From assembly GCF_027563465.1 (NCBI RefSeq), contig NZ_JAPFQA010000024.1, positions 1-56,798 on the forward strand: a stretch of 56,798 nucleotides of DNA. Direction: 5' to 3'. The notes under the pieces were generated by a model. The model worked only from the letters and a program-made list of their open reading frames with translations. It was not told the origin of the DNA and ran no database searches. Position 1 is the stretch's first letter; every line of letters starts with the position of its first letter. The position numbers and the translations under genes are program-made. The stretch comes from Mesorhizobium qingshengii (GTDB taxonomy: Bacteria > Pseudomonadota > Alphaproteobacteria > Rhizobiales > Rhizobiaceae). Positions 16,657 to 24,519 of this stretch are shown piece after piece.

Positions 16657-17511
16657 ATGAGCGACCGGCTGGTGCTTCTCGGCTCCAAGGGCGGCCCGGC
16701 GCTGCGGCCAGGCGGGCCGTGGCCGAGTTCGTCGCTGCTTGAGATCGGCGGGCGAACCATCGTCGTCGACTGCGGGCTTGGCGTGACGCGCGGCCTGGTC
16801 GATGCCGGCGTCAGCCTGAAGGCGCTCGACCTGATCTTCATCACGCATCTGCATTCAGACCATGTGCTGGAACTGGGGCCTTTGCTTCACACGGCCTGGA
16901 CGGCGGGTCTGGCCACGTTAGTCAGTGTGTTTGGCCCGCCCGGCACGGGCCATTACTGGCGGCGCTTTTGTCAGGCGATGGAATTCGACATCGAGATCCG
17001 CATTGCCGATGAGGGCCGGCCGGATATCCGCGAGTTGGTTTCGATCGTCGAATTCGGCGAAGGCCAGGTGGTCGAGCAGCGCGGCCTGAAGGTTTCGGCG
17101 CTGCGCGTCGACCATCCGCCGGTGACCGACTGTTTTGCGCTGCGCTTTGAGCAGGGCGGGAAAAGCGTGGTGTTTTCCGCCGATACAGCGTTCTTTCCAC
17201 CACTCGCCGATTTTGCCGAAGGTGCGGATATCCTGGTCCATGAAGCCATGCTGGAGGAAGGCATCGAGCGGCTGGTGGCCAGAACCGGCAATGGCGCGCG
17301 GCTGAAAGAACATCTGCTCGCCAGCCACAGCTTTGCCGAGGAGGCTGGACGCATCGCCAGTGAAGCTGGCGTGAGGAGGCTGGTGCTCAACCACCTCATC
17401 CCGGCCGACGATGCCGGGATCGGCGAGGCCGACTGGACTGCCGCTGTCAGGAAAACATGGGCCGGCGACTTGACGATCGCCCGCGACGGCCTTGTTGTGG
17501 AGTTCGCATGA
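16657..17511 (+). CDS. MBL-fold metallo-hydrolase (RNase Z/arylsulfatase-like)
   Basis: A 284-aa metallo-beta-lactamase-fold hydrolase. The binuclear zinc motif THLHSDH is near residues 63-69. Further ligands are probably D175 (SADTAF) and H249 (VLNHLIP). The early GSKGGPALRPGGPWPSSSLLE resembles secreted or cytoplasmic MBL hydrolases related to RNase Z. No signal peptide is visible. It lies between hmgA and fahA with a 10-bp gap from hmgA, suggesting an accessory role in aromatic catabolism (ester or lactone hydrolysis), which is inference. Its stop codon falls inside palindromic repeat copy B. Confidence 0.8.
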   Translation: MSDRLVLLGSKGGPALRPGGPWPSSSLLEIGGRTIVVDCGLGVTRGLVDAGVSLKALDLIFITHLHSDHVLELGPLLHTAWTAGLATLVSVFGPPGTGHYWRRFCQAMEFDIEIRIADEGRPDIRELVSIVEFGEGQVVEQRGLKVSALRVDHPPVTDCFALRFEQGGKSVVFSADTAFFPPLADFAEGADILVHEAMLEEGIERLVARTGNGARLKEHLLASHSFAEEAGRIASEAGVRRLVLNHLIPADDAGIGEADWTAAVRKTWAGDLTIARDGLVVEFA

Positions 17512-17549
17512 TCCCTGAAAGTGGGAACCGGTTTTCGCAAAGGTCATGC
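17506..17549. repeat. Dispersed palindromic repeat, copy B
   Basis: A 44-bp element starting GCATGATCC and ending GGTCATGC with the core ACCGGTTTTCG. It is of the same type as 4381-4426 and 48614-48664. It includes the stop codon of the MBL gene (17509-17511), so the MBL reading frame ends within the repeat. Confidence 0.65.
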
Positions 17550-17601
17550 GTAAGACAAAAATCCAAAGTGGCGCCAAAGCCATATCAGGAGAGGAAACCG
17601 C

Positions 17602-18615
17602 ATGAAGCTTGCCACCTTGAAGGACGGGACGCGCGACGGAAAACTCGTCGTCGTCTCGCGCGACCTGACGCAGTATACCGATGCCTCGTTCCTGGCGCGC
17701 ACGCTGCAGGCGGCGCTCGACGACTGGCGCCGCATCGCGCCGCACCTCGCGACACTGGCGGAATCGCTGGAAACCAATGCGGTGCCGTCGGCCCGCTTTC
17801 ACGAACATGACGCGCATTCGCCGCTGCCGCGCGCCTATCAATGGGCCGATGGCTCGGCCTATGTGAACCATGTCGAGCTGGTGCGGAAGGCACGCGGCGC
17901 CGAGATGCCGGCAAGTTTCTGGACCGATCCGCTGATCTACCAGGGCGGTTCCGACGGTTTCGTTCCGCCGCGCGACCCGATCCGCATGGCCGACGAAGCC
18001 TTCGGCATCGACCTGGAGGCGGAAGTCGCCGTTGTTGTCGACGATGTGCCGATGGGCGCAAGCCTCGATGAAGCGGGCGCCGCGATCCGGCTGGTCATGC
18101 TGGTCAATGATGTGACGCTGCGCGCGCTCACCGGGCCGGAGCTGGCCAAGGGATTCGGCTTCTTTCAATCAAAGCCGTCCTCGGCCTTCTCTCCGGTCGC
18201 GGTGACGCCGGACGAACTGGGTGACGCCTGGGATGGCGGCAAGGTGAGCTTGCCGCTGCTCGCCGACCTCAACGGCAAGCCGTTCGGCCGGGCCAATGCC
18301 GGTATCGACATGACCTTCGATTTTCCGGCATTGATCGCTCACGCCGCCAGGACAAGACCATTGACCGCCGGCACCATCATCGGCTCTGGCACCGTCTCCA
18401 ACAAGCTCGACGGCGGGCCGGGCAAGCCAGTGTCGGCAGGCGGCGCCGGCTATTCCTGCATCGCCGAGCTACGCATGATCGAGACCATAGAGAGCGGCGA
18501 ACCGAAAACGCCATTCCTGCGCTTCGGCGACACGGTGCGCATCGAGATGAAGGACAAGGCCGGGCACTCGATCTTTGGCGCCATCGAGCAGAAGGTCGAG
18601 AAATACGAGGGGTAG
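17602..18615 (+). CDS. fahA: Fumarylacetoacetate hydrolase family protein (probable fumarylacetoacetase)
   Basis: A 337-aa FAH-superfamily enzyme, expected to split fumarylacetoacetate to fumarate and acetoacetate, the last step of tyrosine catabolism. Metal ligands are likely the acidic residues in GIDLEAEVAVVVDD near 135-148. The downstream GSGTVSN motif near 263-269 is characteristic of the family. The start is preceded by CAGGAGAGGAAACCGC. It belongs to the hmgA-MBL-fahA cluster. The short form differs in length from eukaryotic enzymes but is usual in alphaproteobacteria. Confidence 0.9.
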   Translation: MKLATLKDGTRDGKLVVVSRDLTQYTDASFLARTLQAALDDWRRIAPHLATLAESLETNAVPSARFHEHDAHSPLPRAYQWADGSAYVNHVELVRKARGAEMPASFWTDPLIYQGGSDGFVPPRDPIRMADEAFGIDLEAEVAVVVDDVPMGASLDEAGAAIRLVMLVNDVTLRALTGPELAKGFGFFQSKPSSAFSPVAVTPDELGDAWDGGKVSLPLLADLNGKPFGRANAGIDMTFDFPALIAHAARTRPLTAGTIIGSGTVSNKLDGGPGKPVSAGGAGYSCIAELRMIETIESGEPKTPFLRFGDTVRIEMKDKAGHSIFGAIEQKVEKYEG

Positions 18616-18629
18616 GGCGGAGTAATGGA

Positions 18630-18923
18630 ATGAAGGGCGAGGCATTCTATCTTCTGTGCGGCGTCTGGGCGATCGCCATATTGGTCGTCTTCATCCTTGC
18701 GATCCGGCTGAGCTATCGCATCGAGGCACGCTCGCCGGACCTGACCAACCGCGGCGCCTTTCCCCGCAAGGCGATGTTGTTTCACACCATCACAAACATG
18801 AAAGTCTCGCGGGACGAGCAAACGCAAGCCATGAGGCGACGCATGAATGGGCTGCTATTGATCGTTCTCGCCGGATTTGCGGTGATGTGGGCAGGTCTGT
18901 ATCTGGTTCGCTCTGCGGGATGA
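18630..18923 (+). CDS. Small membrane protein, unknown function
   Basis: A 97-aa protein with two hydrophobic segments (about residues 4-24 and 75-95) and a basic, charged middle section. No family was recognised. The gene follows fahA by 14 bp with GGAG before the ATG and precedes the DinB gene by 4 bp, so it is likely part of the same transcript. Confidence 0.6.
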   Translation: MKGEAFYLLCGVWAIAILVVFILAIRLSYRIEARSPDLTNRGAFPRKAMLFHTITNMKVSRDEQTQAMRRRMNGLLLIVLAGFAVMWAGLYLVRSAG

Positions 18924-18927
18924 CGTC

Positions 18928-19470
18928 ATGACCTTGCTCGACCATCTGCGCCGCATGGCCGGCAACAATCTCTGGTCGAACGACCGGCTCTATCGTGCCG
19001 TACTTGCCCTCAAGCCCGGTGAGTTCGAAGCCGAACGCACCAGCTTTTTTCCGTCGATCAAGGCGACGCTCAACCACATCCTTGCGGTCGATCATCTCTA
19101 TCTCGATTTTCTGGAAGAGGGCGGTGTCGGCGCTTCCGCCTACGATGATTTCGTGCCCTTCGACGCGCCGCCGGAACTCCATGCCGCCCAGCTTGTTGTT
19201 GACCGGCGGCTGATCGCTTTTTGCGATCGGCTCTCGGCAACCGACCTCGACCGCCGTATCGTCACCGACCGGCGCGAGGACGGCATGATCCCCGAGCGCA
19301 TCGGCGACATCCTCGCCCACGTCTTCCTGCATGATATCCATCATCGCGGCCAGGTGCACGCGATGCTGTCCGGCACGTCGGTCAAGCCGCCGCAGCTCGA
19401 CGAGTTCCTGCTCGACTACGATGTGAAGCTGAGAGCGAAAGAGGTCGAGCGGCTGGGGTTAGAGATCTGA
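18928..19470 (+). CDS. DinB/YfiT-family metalloprotein
   Basis: A 180-aa four-helix bundle protein. The family's three metal-binding histidines are visible: H50 (TLNHILAVDHLY), and H135 and H139 (HDIHHRGQ). The superfamily includes thiol-dependent S-transferases and the mycothiol-dependent maleylpyruvate isomerase. It lies at the end of the hmgA-fahA run, 4 bp after the small membrane protein. Since no GST-type maleylacetoacetate isomerase is in the cluster, it might supply that step; this is a hypothesis. It converges with hppD. Confidence 0.85.
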   Translation: MTLLDHLRRMAGNNLWSNDRLYRAVLALKPGEFEAERTSFFPSIKATLNHILAVDHLYLDFLEEGGVGASAYDDFVPFDAPPELHAAQLVVDRRLIAFCDRLSATDLDRRIVTDRREDGMIPERIGDILAHVFLHDIHHRGQVHAMLSGTSVKPPQLDEFLLDYDVKLRAKEVERLGLEI

Positions 19471-19525
19471 TTTCGCGCATCATCCCAACCAGGGAGCATG
19501 CGCAATCCGCTCGACTTGAGATCTG

Positions 19526-20635
19526 TTACGCCGCCTGGACCTTGATCACGCCGCGCTTGATCTGATCCTGCTCGATCGATTCGAACAGCGCGCGGAAATT
19601 GCCCTCGCCAAAGCCTTCGTCGCCCTTGCGCTGGATGAACTCGAAGAAGATCGGGCCGATCACGGTCTTGGAAAAGATCTGCAGCAGGATCTTGGTCATG
19701 CCGCCGTCGACCACGCCTTCGCCGTCGATCAGGATGCCGTGCTTCTTCATCCGCTCTATCGGCTCGTCATGGCCGTTCACCCTGGCATAGGACATGTCGT
19801 AATAGGTTTCCGGCGGACCGGGCATGAACTTCAGCCCGTTGGCGGCTAACTTGTCGGTGGCCTCGTAGATCTTGTCCGTGCCGACGGCGATGTGCTGGAT
19901 GCCTTCGCCATTGTACTTCTTCAGATACTCGGCGATCTGGCTGGTCTCGTCCTTGGATTCGTTGAGCGGAATGCGGATCTTGCCGCAGGGCGAGGTGATG
20001 GCGCGGCTGACCAGTCCGGTGATCTTGCCGTCGATGTCGAAGAAATGAATCTGCTTGAAGCCGAACAAATTGCGGTAGAAATCCCACCATTTGTCCATCT
20101 GGCCGCGATAGACATTGTGGGTGAGGTGGTCGAGGTAGTAGAAGCCGACGCCCTGCGGCCACGGGTCGCGCGCACCCAGCCATTCGAACTCGGCGTCATA
20201 GGCCGAGCCCTTCTTGCCATAAGTCTCGATGAAATAGAGCAGCGAGCCGCCGATGCCGACAATAGCCGGCACGTCGAGAGCTTTGTCGCTGCCTTCGTAG
20301 GGCGTGGCACCCTTGGCAACGGCGTGATCGAAAGCATGCTTAGCATCGACCACCCGCCAGGCCATCGAGGCAGCGCATGGTCCGTGCTTGTCGACAAACT
20401 TCATCGCATGTGAGCCGGGCTCGGCATTGACGACATAGTTGATGTCGCCCTGGCGCCACACGGTTATGTTCTTCGTGCGGTGCTTCGCCACCGCCACGTA
20501 GCCCATGCGGGTGAACAGCTCGGCCAGCTTCTCCGGCTCAGGATGCGCGAATTCGACGAATTCGAAGCCATCGGTGCCGGCTGGGTTGTTCTTGCTGATC
20601 TTGGCGGGCGGGGCGTCATGCGGGAAAGGACCCAT
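19526..20635 (-). CDS. hppD: 4-hydroxyphenylpyruvate dioxygenase
   Basis: A 369-aa vicinal-oxygen-chelate enzyme. It converts 4-hydroxyphenylpyruvate to homogentisate, feeding HmgA. The iron triad is visible as the His of YLDHLTHNVYRG near residue 170, the His of GIQHIAVGT near 248 and the Glu of IFFEFIQRKG near 332. Length is normal. The start is preceded on its strand by GGAGGAATATC. It is divergent from an Lrp-family gene, which is a frequent partner and likely regulator. Confidence 0.96.
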   Translation of the reverse strand: MGPFPHDAPPAKISKNNPAGTDGFEFVEFAHPEPEKLAELFTRMGYVAVAKHRTKNITVWRQGDINYVVNAEPGSHAMKFVDKHGPCAASMAWRVVDAKHAFDHAVAKGATPYEGSDKALDVPAIVGIGGSLLYFIETYGKKGSAYDAEFEWLGARDPWPQGVGFYYLDHLTHNVYRGQMDKWWDFYRNLFGFKQIHFFDIDGKITGLVSRAITSPCGKIRIPLNESKDETSQIAEYLKKYNGEGIQHIAVGTDKIYEATDKLAANGLKFMPGPPETYYDMSYARVNGHDEPIERMKKHGILIDGEGVVDGGMTKILLQIFSKTVIGPIFFEFIQRKGDEGFGEGNFRALFESIEQDQIKRGVIKVQAA

Positions 20636-20741
20636 GATATTCCTCCGGAAGCTGGCTTGGCCTGGGACCGGCCATTCGGCGCCATGATAACGCGGACGGG
20701 CTGCATGGTGCTTGCATTCAAACGCCTGAAATGGTCATGTG

Positions 20742-20758
20742 ATGCGTGAATCGTGCAT
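20742..20758. promoter_or_regulatory. Candidate Lrp/AsnC operator
   Basis: An imperfect 17-bp palindrome of form ATGCnnGAnTCnnGCAT lies 17 bp before the Lrp-family start and in front of divergent hppD. Its position fits autoregulation and control of hppD. Confidence 0.45.
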
Positions 20759-20774
20759 GATATGAGGAAAAACC

Positions 20775-21242
20775 ATGGATGAGGCGCGCATTGATCATTT
20801 TGATCGCAAGATAATGGCGCTCTTGCAGGGCGACGCGCGATTGACCAACAACGATCTGTCGGAGCGGGTGAACCTGTCGGCGTCGCAATGCTCGCGCCGC
20901 CGTCAGCGGCTGGAGGAAGACGGCTATATCAAAGGCTATCGCGCGGTGCTCGACCGCGACAAGCTCGGCTTCTCGCTGGTCAACGTCATCTCGGTGACAT
21001 TGGCCACCCACAACCGCGACAACGCACGGCGCTTCGGCGAATTGGTAGCGCGGCTGCCGGAGGTGCAGGAGGCGCACGCGCTGACCGGCGAGATGGATTA
21101 CATCCTGAAGGTCGTGACGCCCGACCTGAAGTCGCTGTCGGAATTCGTCAACGGCGTGCTGTTGCCGCATGAATCCGTGCAGCATGTGAAGACGGCGATC
21201 GTGCTCGAAACGCTGAAGGAAACCGGCGCCTTGCCGATCTGA
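20775..21242 (+). CDS. Lrp/AsnC-family transcriptional regulator
   Basis: A 155-aa regulator. The N-terminal HTH (NNDLSERVNLSASQCSRRRQ in parts, residues 24-45) is followed by the RAM ligand-binding domain, which has VQEAHALTGEMDYILKV near 95-112. The start has GAGGAAAAACC before it. It is divergent from hppD and therefore probably senses an aromatic amino acid or 4-hydroxyphenylpyruvate. That ligand is inferred. Confidence 0.92.
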   Translation: MDEARIDHFDRKIMALLQGDARLTNNDLSERVNLSASQCSRRRQRLEEDGYIKGYRAVLDRDKLGFSLVNVISVTLATHNRDNARRFGELVARLPEVQEAHALTGEMDYILKVVTPDLKSLSEFVNGVLLPHESVQHVKTAIVLETLKETGALPI

Positions 21243-21252
21243 CCTTAGGCCG

Positions 21253-21591
21253 TCACCCCTTCGACTGCTGGATCAGCCCGTAGAGGTTGGTGCAGCGCGC
21301 GCCGGACCGGCAATAAGCGAAGACCGGGCCGTTGAGTTCATCGAGCGCCTCGGCCTGATCCTCGACATTCTCGGCCGTGATCTGGCCACTGACAACGGGG
21401 ATATAGCGGAAGGCGAGACCGGCGGCTTCCACCGCCGCCTTGACGGTATCGGCCGAAGGCTGGCCTGGCTGCTCGTCATCCGGCCGGTTGCAGATGACGC
21501 TCTTGAAGCCGGCTTCCTTGATGGCGACGACGTCTTCGGGCTGGATCTGGCCCGAGACCGAATAGTCCTCGCTGATCTCACGATATTCCAT
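21253..21591 (-). CDS. TIGR01244-family phosphatase/sulfurtransferase-like protein (Blh N-domain type)
   Basis: A 112-aa protein with a dual-specificity-phosphatase-like fold. The P-loop-like AYCRSGARC at 92-100 contains the cysteine C94 and arginine R99 of a CX5R signature. Such domains form the front half of beta-lactamase-hydrolase-like (Blh) sulfide-detoxification proteins; here the domain is alone. The ATG at 21591 follows GAGGA on its strand; the in-frame start at 21705 would overlap the next gene. Downstream of two YeeE/YedE-type transport genes, it probably belongs to a sulfur import or detoxification operon. Confidence 0.85.
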   Translation of the reverse strand: MEYREISEDYSVSGQIQPEDVVAIKEAGFKSVICNRPDDEQPGQPSADTVKAAVEAAGLAFRYIPVVSGQITAENVEDQAEALDELNGPVFAYCRSGARCTNLYGLIQQSKG

Positions 21592-21658
21592 GACGATGTC
21601 CTCGCGATCTGATTTGGCGGGAGTCTTGCCACTCCCTGACGTGGCCGGCAACTGAATC

Positions 21659-22096
21659 CTATGTCGCAGCCGGCTGGACGAGGCGCGTCCGGGCAAAACG
21701 AGCAACGATAATACCGGCGATCACCGCCGCGACGAAGATCAGTGTCGCGGAATAGCCGAGACCAAGCGCCGGGATGGCACCGCCGGGACAGAAGCCGGCA
21801 ATGCCCCAGCCGATGCCGAAGACGGCGGCGCCGCCGACCAGCTCCGCGTCGATCGCGCGCTTCGTTGGCAGCGCGAAAGCGGGTTCGAACACCGGCGCCT
21901 CGCGGCGGCGGAACACCAGGCGGTAACCGGCGAAGGCGATGGCGAGGCCGCCGCCCATGACGAAGATCAGGCTTGGATCCCACGTGCCGGCAATATCGAA
22001 GAAGTTCAGCACCTTGGCTGGATTGATCATGCCCGAGACAGCGATTCCGAGGCCGAAGACGCCGCCGATCAGGAAGGCCGAGACGAGCTTGTTCAT
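21659..22096 (-). CDS. YeeE/YedE-type sulfur transporter subunit (second half)
   Basis: A 145-aa membrane protein with about four helices. The pore-type motif GFCPGGA is near residue 101-107, and a conserved GMINPAKVLNF near 22-32. These half-size proteins pair with another YeeE/YedE half to import thiosulfate or another reduced sulfur compound; the motif cysteine is thought to relay sulfur. The partner gene lies 4 bp upstream (22101-22523). Confidence 0.85.
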   Translation of the reverse strand: MNKLVSAFLIGGVFGLGIAVSGMINPAKVLNFFDIAGTWDPSLIFVMGGGLAIAFAGYRLVFRRREAPVFEPAFALPTKRAIDAELVGGAAVFGIGWGIAGFCPGGAIPALGLGYSATLIFVAAVIAGIIVARFARTRLVQPAAT

Positions 22097-22100
22097 GGCC

Positions 22101-22523
22101 TCAGCCTCCGATCACGTGGCGGACAATGAACACGGTCGCGAAGGCAGTGATCATGAAGGTCGCGACGGCAATCACGGAGGGTGGCGACAGCCGCGCCATG
22201 CCGCAAATGCCGTGGCCGCTCGGGCAGCCGCCGCCGAAATGCACGCCGATGCCGACCAGGAAGCCGCCACCGACAAGAGCCAGCGTCGGCACCGGCACGC
22301 TGAAGGCGATGTGCCCGCCAACGGCTTGATAGAGAAGTGGAGCTGCCACGGCGCCGGCGAGAAAGGCGGCCCGCCAACGCCATTCAGGAGAAAGCGGCGG
22401 GATGACTCCGGTCAGGATGCCGGTCATCCCGGCAATCCGGCCATGCAACGCCATCAAAAGCACTGCCGACAGGCCGATGAGGGCGCCGCCAAGCAGCGAC
22501 TGGAAAGGCGTGAAATCTGTCAT
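22101..22523 (-). CDS. YeeE/YedE-type sulfur transporter subunit (first half)
   Basis: A 140-aa membrane protein with about four helices and the motif GGGCPSGHGICG near residues 97-108, diagnostic for the first half of split YeeE/YedE importers. It probably forms a heterodimer with the 21659-22096 product to move thiosulfate-like sulfur across the inner membrane. It is the first gene of a three-gene minus-strand unit with the TIGR01244 protein last. A BigR/ArsR-type regulator, usual in such operons, is not in the window. Confidence 0.85.
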   Translation of the reverse strand: MTDFTPFQSLLGGALIGLSAVLLMALHGRIAGMTGILTGVIPPLSPEWRWRAAFLAGAVAAPLLYQAVGGHIAFSVPVPTLALVGGGFLVGIGVHFGGGCPSGHGICGMARLSPPSVIAVATFMITAFATVFIVRHVIGG

Positions 22524-22626
22524 GGCAAGCTTTCGATCCGCGGTCGATCCGCTTCTCTGCGCGGATCGATAGCGCAGATAGACTTTTCCGGCGGAGAATC
22601 CAACTCGCGCTGCGCGGAGCGGAAAC

Positions 22627-22655
22627 GGAAAAGCGGAGATTGGCTCCGCTTTTCC
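22627..22655 (-). terminator. Terminator of the zinc importer operon
   Basis: A perfect 12-bp stem GGAAAAGCGGAG / CTCCGCTTTTCC with a 5-nt loop, starting 14 bp past the aztC stop on the minus strand. The T-run is inside the 3' arm, a common rhizobial variant. Confidence 0.75.
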
Positions 22656-22668
22656 GAGGAGGCCCGGG

Positions 22669-23610
22669 TCAGCTGCCGAGAATGGCGCCCTTGATCTGAC
22701 GGATGTTGTTGCGCATCATGTCGATATAGGTCGAAGCCGGGCCGTCGGGCTGCGACAGCGCATCCGAATAGAGCGTGCCGCCCACCTTGATGCCGGTTTC
22801 GCTGGCGATCTGCTCGATCAGGCGCGGGTTGGTGATGTTCTCGACGAAGATCGCCGCTGCCTTGTCCTGCTTCACCTGGGTGACCAGCTTGGCGACATCG
22901 GCGGCCGACGGCTCGGAGTCGGTCGAGATGCCTTGCGGGGCCAGGAAGGTCAGGCCGTATTCGTGTTCGAAATAGCCGAAGGCGTCGTGCGAGGTGATGA
23001 CCGCGCGTTTCGCCTCGGGGATCGACTGGATCGCGGCTCTCACTTCGCCCTCCAGCGCATCGAGCTTCTTGATGTAGGCGGCGGCATTGGTCTGGTAGCT
23101 GACGCAGCCTTCGGAGTCGGCCGCACAGAAGGCTTCGGCGATGTTGTTCACATAGATCCTGGCATTGGCGATCGACTGGAAGGCGTGCGGATCGGTGACC
23201 GTCTTGCCGCCGCCGGTACCGGCGCCCTCGGCCGCGTCGGCGTCGGCGAATTCAGGTTTGAAATCGATCGGCGTCACGCCCTTGGTCAGGGTGACGATCG
23301 AGGCCTTGGTGGCGCTGGCATCGACCAGCCGCTGCAGAAATCCTTCGAAATGCAGGCCGTTGACCAGCACGATGTCGGCCTTGGCCATGGCCACCGCGTC
23401 TGCCGGGCTCGGTTCATACACATGAGCGTCGCCATCCGGCCCGACGATGGTGGTCACATCGATGCGGTCGCCGCCGACATTTTTGGCGAAATCGGCGATG
23501 ACGGTGAAGCTGGCGACCACTTTCAGCGGTGCCGCGAAGGCCGACGATGCACCGAAGGCAATTAATGTTATAACGCTCATCGCCAGGGCGGCGCGGATCG
23601 ATTTCAGCAT
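22669..23610 (-). CDS. aztC: Zinc ABC transporter substrate-binding protein
   Basis: A 313-aa periplasmic cluster A-I (ZnuA-like) binding protein. A signal peptide covers about residues 1-27 (ending FAAP). Metal ligands fit H63 (DAHVYEPSP), a His in TDPHAFQ after a short acidic/glycine loop near 143, a His in TSHDAFGYF near 210, and a late Asp in YSDALSQ near 283. The reduced, His-poor loop resembles AztC rather than ZnuA. It is third in the minus-strand operon aztA-aztB-aztC. The AztD chaperone normally found with AztC is not seen. Confidence 0.85.
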   Translation of the reverse strand: MLKSIRAALAMSVITLIAFGASSAFAAPLKVVASFTVIADFAKNVGGDRIDVTTIVGPDGDAHVYEPSPADAVAMAKADIVLVNGLHFEGFLQRLVDASATKASIVTLTKGVTPIDFKPEFADADAAEGAGTGGGKTVTDPHAFQSIANARIYVNNIAEAFCAADSEGCVSYQTNAAAYIKKLDALEGEVRAAIQSIPEAKRAVITSHDAFGYFEHEYGLTFLAPQGISTDSEPSAADVAKLVTQVKQDKAAAIFVENITNPRLIEQIASETGIKVGGTLYSDALSQPDGPASTYIDMMRNNIRQIKGAILGS

Positions 23611-23643
23611 AAGCGGGTTCTCCTTTAGGGGGCGGCGTGAGGA

Positions 23644-24519
23644 TCAGGCCGTTCTGTGGCGGTGATGAATGACGCGCGCGCGCAAAATGCCACGCGTGCC
23701 GAACAGGATCGAGGCGAAATAGACGACGCCGGCGGACAGGATGATGGACGGGCCGGACGGCAGCGACGCGTGATAGGACAAGAGCAGCCCGGCGATGCAG
23801 GAAGCAAAGCCGATCAGCACCGCCAACACGCACATCGGCTCGACCCGCACGGTCCAGAAGCGGGCGGCTGCGGCCGGCAGCATCATCAGTCCGACCGACA
23901 GCAAGGTACCGAGCGCCTGGAAGCCGCCGACGAGGTTCAGCACGACGAGGCCGAGGAAGATGAAATGCACGGGGCTTCCCAAGCGGCTGACCGAACGCAG
24001 GAACAGCGGATCGAGGCACTCGGCGACCAGCGCGCGCCAGAAGATGGCGAGGCTCACCAAAGTCACCGCGACGATGCCGCCGATCAGCGTCAGCGCTTCG
24101 TTGTTGAGCGCCAGCACGGTGCCGAACAGCACATGCATGAGATCGACGCTTGAGCCACGAATCGACACCATCAGCACGCCGATGGCGAGCGAAATCAGAT
24201 AGAAGGCGGCCATCGATGCATCCTCGCGCTGGATGGTGAAGCGCGAGACAGCACCTGCCCCGAGCGCCACGATGATGCCGGCGATCAGGCCGCCAATGGT
24301 CATCGGCAGGATTTCCAGCCCATAGAGCAGGAAGCCGGCGGCCGCGCCCGGCAGAATGGCATGCGCCATGGCATCGCCGGACAGGCTCATGCGCCGCAGC
24401 ATCAGGAAAACGCCGACCGGGCAGGCCCCGAGTGACAGCATCAGCGAGCCGACAAGTGCCCGCTGCATGAAGCCGAAGTCGGCGAAGGGTGCGATGAAGA
24501 GACCGTAAAGCATGTCCAT
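23644..24519 (-). CDS. aztB: Zinc ABC transporter permease
   Basis: A 291-aa inner-membrane protein of the ABC-3 family with about eight hydrophobic helices (for example ALVGSLMLSLGACPVGVFL near 21-39 and LGLVVLNLVGGFQALGTLL near 193-211). The coupling region SGDAMAHAILPG at about 47-58 contacts the ATPase. Its ATG shares one base with the aztA stop (TGATG), so translation is likely coupled. It provides the membrane channel for metal passed from AztC. Confidence 0.88.
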   Translation of the reverse strand: MDMLYGLFIAPFADFGFMQRALVGSLMLSLGACPVGVFLMLRRMSLSGDAMAHAILPGAAAGFLLYGLEILPMTIGGLIAGIIVALGAGAVSRFTIQREDASMAAFYLISLAIGVLMVSIRGSSVDLMHVLFGTVLALNNEALTLIGGIVAVTLVSLAIFWRALVAECLDPLFLRSVSRLGSPVHFIFLGLVVLNLVGGFQALGTLLSVGLMMLPAAAARFWTVRVEPMCVLAVLIGFASCIAGLLLSYHASLPSGPSIILSAGVVYFASILFGTRGILRARVIHHRHRTA

